A stretch of DNA of 64,000 nucleotides, taken from the NCBI RefSeq assembly GCF_900101465.1, contig NZ_FMZM01000001.1:1-64000 (forward strand), in the 5' to 3' direction. Under the pieces are notes generated by a model, which had not been told where the DNA came from, made no database searches, and saw only the letters and a list, made by a program, of their open reading frames with translations. Shown in pieces: positions 61,903 through 64,000 of the stretch; positions within the stretch are counted from its first letter, which is position 1, and each line of letters starts with the position of its first letter. The position numbers were made by a program, and so were the translations under genes. This DNA comes from Nocardioides lianchengensis. GTDB lineage: Bacteria > Actinomycetota > Actinomycetes > Propionibacteriales > Nocardioidaceae.

Positions 61903-62616
61903 ATGGGCGAGCTGCTCCTCGAGGTGACGGCGCTCCACGAGCGTGACGTCCCGGGCGCGCACGAGGGCGGGGCCGACCGGCTCCACCTCGTCGCGCTCGG
62001 GACCGGTCCCGACGGCTACGCCTCCTCGCCGGAGCCGGCGCTGGTCTCGGCGGTGTGCCGGGCCAGCGACGTCCCCGTCTTCGTGCTGCTGCGGCTCAAC
62101 GACTCGTGGACCACGACCGGCGGCGAGCTCACCCGGCTGCTCGGCCTGGCCGGTGACTACCTCGGCGCCGGTGCGGCCGGCCTGTCGTGGGGCTTCCTCG
62201 ACAGCGAGCTGGAGGTCGACGTCGAGGTCTGCCGCCACCTCGCCACCGGCCTGCCGGGGGTGCCGTGGACCTTCCACCGGGCGTTCGACCACACCCTCGA
62301 CCCCCGCCGCTCCTGGCGCCGGGTCCTCGACCTGCCCGGTCTGGCCGGGGTGCGCTCGGCCGGCTCGCCGCGCGGCATGGCCGTCGGCGGCGACGACCTG
62401 CTCGCCACCGCGGAGTCCGACCCGGCGATCGCCCGGATGATGATGGCCGGCGGAGGCCTGCTCGCCGAGCAGGTGCCGTGGCTGGTCCGGGCCGGGGTGC
62501 GCCAGTTCCACCTGGGCGTCCAGGCGCGGCCCGGCGCGTCGTACAAGTCCTACGTCGACGCGGGCCACGTCCGCTCCTGGCGCCGGCTCCTCGACGACAC
62601 GCGGCAGCGCCGGTGA
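61903..62616 (+). CDS. CutC family protein (copper homeostasis/TIM barrel)
   Basis: A 237-residue TIM-barrel protein of the CutC family: LLLEVTALHERDVPGAHEGGADRLHLV at the N terminus, GAGAAGLSWGFLDSELEVDVE, VPWTFHRAFDHTLDP (the His/Arg motif), VRSAGSPRGMAVG and ARMMMAGGGLLAEQVPWLV. CutC is linked to copper tolerance in some bacteria, but the biochemistry is unsettled. Its end overlaps the DUF4031 gene by GTGA, forming a two-gene operon. Confidence 0.82.
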   Translation: MGELLLEVTALHERDVPGAHEGGADRLHLVALGTGPDGYASSPEPALVSAVCRASDVPVFVLLRLNDSWTTTGGELTRLLGLAGDYLGAGAAGLSWGFLDSELEVDVEVCRHLATGLPGVPWTFHRAFDHTLDPRRSWRRVLDLPGLAGVRSAGSPRGMAVGGDDLLATAESDPAIARMMMAGGGLLAEQVPWLVRAGVRQFHLGVQARPGASYKSYVDAGHVRSWRRLLDDTRQRR

Positions 62617-62879
62617 TCCTCATCGACCCGCCCCTGGTCCCCTCCCGGGGCCGGATGTGGTCCCACCTGGCCAGCGACACGTCGTACGACGAGCTGCACG
62701 CCTTCGCCCGCACCCTCGGCATCCCCGAGCGCGGCTTCGACCGCGACCACTACGACGTCCCGTCCGAGTGGTACGACGACGTCCTGGCCGCGGGCGCCGT
62801 CGCCGTGACCTCCCGCGAGCTGGTCGCCCGCCTGGTCGCCGCTGGCCTGCGCCGCCGCAAGCCCCGCCGCCCGACCTGA
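62613..62879 (+). CDS. DUF4031 family protein
   Basis: An 88-residue protein: VILIDPPLVPSRGRMWSHLASDTSYDELHAFARTLGIPERGFDRDHYDVP and a basic Arg-rich tail. This is the DUF4031 pattern, whose function is unknown. GTG 62613 overlaps the CutC stop. A strong hairpin follows and ends the operon. Confidence 0.85.
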   Translation: MILIDPPLVPSRGRMWSHLASDTSYDELHAFARTLGIPERGFDRDHYDVPSEWYDDVLAAGAVAVTSRELVARLVAAGLRRRKPRRPT

Positions 62880-62893
62880 CCCCCCGGCTCTCC

Positions 62894-62926
62894 GGCCGAG
62901 TCAGCACCAGTAGTGCTGACTCGGCC
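62894..62926. terminator. Terminator hairpin with extra repeat
   Basis: Perfect 13-bp arms (62894-62906, 62914-62926), 7-base loop, between the DUF4031 gene and the convergent amidohydrolase. A further copy of the arm core tgctgactcg follows at 62936-62945, so alternative pairings are possible. Confidence 0.78.
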
Positions 62927-62959
62927 CGCAACTTCTGCTGACTCGACGACGCGGGCGGG

Positions 62960-64000
62960 TCAGGTGGGCCAGAGGCGGCGGGCCCGGCGGGTCAGGTCGG
63001 CGCGGAGGGTGGTCAGGTCGGCGTCGACGAGGTGGCCGTCGGTGACGATCGGGGCGCCGCCGACGTAGACGTGGCGGGCCGAGCGCTCGGGGCCGAGGAC
63101 CAGGGCGGCGACGGGGTCGAGCACGTCGGCGACGTCGTCGCCGGGCCACACGACGACGTCGGCCTTGAGGCCGGGCTCCAGGAGGCCGATGTCGTGGCGG
63201 CCCAGGCAGCGGGCGCCGCCGACGGTGCCGAGCGCGAGGGCGTCGATGGGCAGGAACGCGGTCGGGTCGAGGTCGCGCTGGCGGGCCAGGAAGAGGGCCA
63301 TCCGCAGCTCGGGCTGCAGGGTGCCGATCTCGTTGGAGGCGACGCCGTCGACACCCAGGCCGACCGGGGCGCCGGCCGCGACCAGGTCGCGGACCCGGGC
63401 GATGCCGGCCCCGAGTCGGCTGTTGCTGGACGGGCAGTGCGCGACGCCGGTGCCGGCGTCGCCGAGGCGGACCACCTCACGGTCGGAGAAGTGGATGCCG
63501 TGGGCGACCCAGACGTCGTGGTCGATCCAGCCCAGGTCGTCGAGGAGCTCCAGCGGACGGCGTCCGAAGCGGGCGACGGAGTCGCGCTCCTCGTCGAGGG
63601 TCTCGGCGAGGTGGGTGTGCAGCCGGATCCCGAGCCGGCGCGCGAGCGTCGCGGACTCGCGCATCAGCTCCGGGGTGACGCTGAACGGGCTGCACGGCGC
63701 GGCGGTCACGAAGATGGTCTCGCCGTCGTGGAGCCGTGCGTGCACGGCCTCGGTGGACGCGAGGATCGCGTCGAGGTCCTCGACGACCGAGTCCGGCGGC
63801 AGCCCGCCGCGGCTCTCGCCCAGGTCCATCGAGCCCCGGGCGATGTGGGTGCGGACCCCGATCGACCGGGCGGCCGCGGCGATCGCGTCGAAGACCGAGT
63901 CGTCGCCGCCCGGGACCAGGTAGTGGTGGTCGGCGGCCGTCGTACAGCCGGAGAGCGCGAGCTCGGCGAGCGCGACCCGGGCCGCGGCCTCGACATCCTC
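62960..64000 (-). CDS. Amidohydrolase, 8-oxoguanine/guanine-deaminase-like, 5' end outside window
   Basis: 346 residues are visible and the frame is open to the window edge, so the N-terminal part is missing. Metal-site motifs: the upstream part reads GVRTHIARGSMDLGESRGGLPPDSVVED, characteristic of 8-oxoguanine deaminase and hydroxyatrazine aminohydrolase-type enzymes; then HTHLAETLDE, VAHGIHFSDREV, GVAHCPSSNSRLG and GLGVDGVASNE. They deaminate purines or triazines using zinc or iron. A GC-rich terminator lies 33 bases beyond its stop. Confidence 0.85.
   Translation of the reverse strand, partial: EDVEAAARVALAELALSGCTTAADHHYLVPGGDDSVFDAIAAAARSIGVRTHIARGSMDLGESRGGLPPDSVVEDLDAILASTEAVHARLHDGETIFVTAAPCSPFSVTPELMRESATLARRLGIRLHTHLAETLDEERDSVARFGRRPLELLDDLGWIDHDVWVAHGIHFSDREVVRLGDAGTGVAHCPSSNSRLGAGIARVRDLVAAGAPVGLGVDGVASNEIGTLQPELRMALFLARQRDLDPTAFLPIDALALGTVGGARCLGRHDIGLLEPGLKADVVVWPGDDVADVLDPVAALVLGPERSARHVYVGGAPIVTDGHLVDADLTTLRADLTRRARRLWPT

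Overview
The window is a stretch of high-GC (about 70-73 % by eye) actinobacterial chromosome. Codon use is strongly GC-ending. Many starts are leaderless, with a TANNNT -10 box a few bases before ATG or GTG, and ATGA, GTGA and TGATG overlaps are common. The gene types (DUF3263 plus LytR_C pair, stand-alone groEL with CIRCE, OtsA/OtsB, CoxG, actinobacterial LexA box) fit Nocardioidaceae, probably Nocardioides. The genus is an inference. I see no rRNA, tRNA, CRISPR array, phage or insertion sequence; the window reads as chromosomal genes with one glycan island.

3-15057: the 3' end of a surface beta-propeller gene; two VOC proteins; a TetR-aldolase-sugar kinase operon; a PLP decarboxylase with a GPH-type transporter; a secreted M15-type peptidase; an alpha/beta hydrolase; and trehalose synthesis split between otsA (minus strand) and otsB (plus strand), with a sensor-domain membrane protein, an oxidoreductase and a DUF3263/LytR_C pair between them. 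15058-17382 is lon, preceded by a palindrome-rich 337-base leader carrying an HspR-type HAIR site.

17437-25168 is a complete pseudaminic acid (Pse) pathway (pseF, pseH, pseI, pseG, pseB, pseC) with a GT-B-like transferase and an unknown protein. It should make CMP-Pse for a cell-wall glycan or glycoprotein. 25329-27086 is a SAM-I riboswitch driving a threonine-synthase-like PLP enzyme and a MoaD/ThiS-type sulfur carrier ending in Gly-Gly. Regulation by SAM rather than threonine suggests a role in homocysteine/methionine synthesis.

27061-35767 holds a PucR regulator, small regulators, a secreted unknown protein, an ECF42-type sigma factor with three YCII/DGPF proteins, an SGNH hydrolase, an ATP-grasp enzyme and groL under two CIRCE sites. 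36022-48229 is a molybdenum hydroxylase region: ECF sigma/membrane partner, MocA, MoxR ATPase, VWA protein, XdhC, a lipoprotein esterase, a GAF regulator, then coxS-coxL-coxM-coxG. Gene order S-L-M and the motif AYRGAGR mark it as form II, so CO is not an assured substrate.

48246-64000: small membrane proteins; an aldo/keto reductase; gnd; an AlkB-like dioxygenase directly behind a consensus LexA box; a two-gene ABC exporter; a HutC-type GntR regulator; three small helical proteins of WXG/ESX-like character; a 1230-residue secreted lamin-tail/propeller/Ig protein; CutC; DUF4031; and the 3' part of an 8-oxoguanine-deaminase-like amidohydrolase that runs off the window. Two signals cut across the genes: a dispersed palindromic intergenic repeat family, and a very strong excess of the heptamer GTCGTAC on both strands, achieved through normally rare codons.
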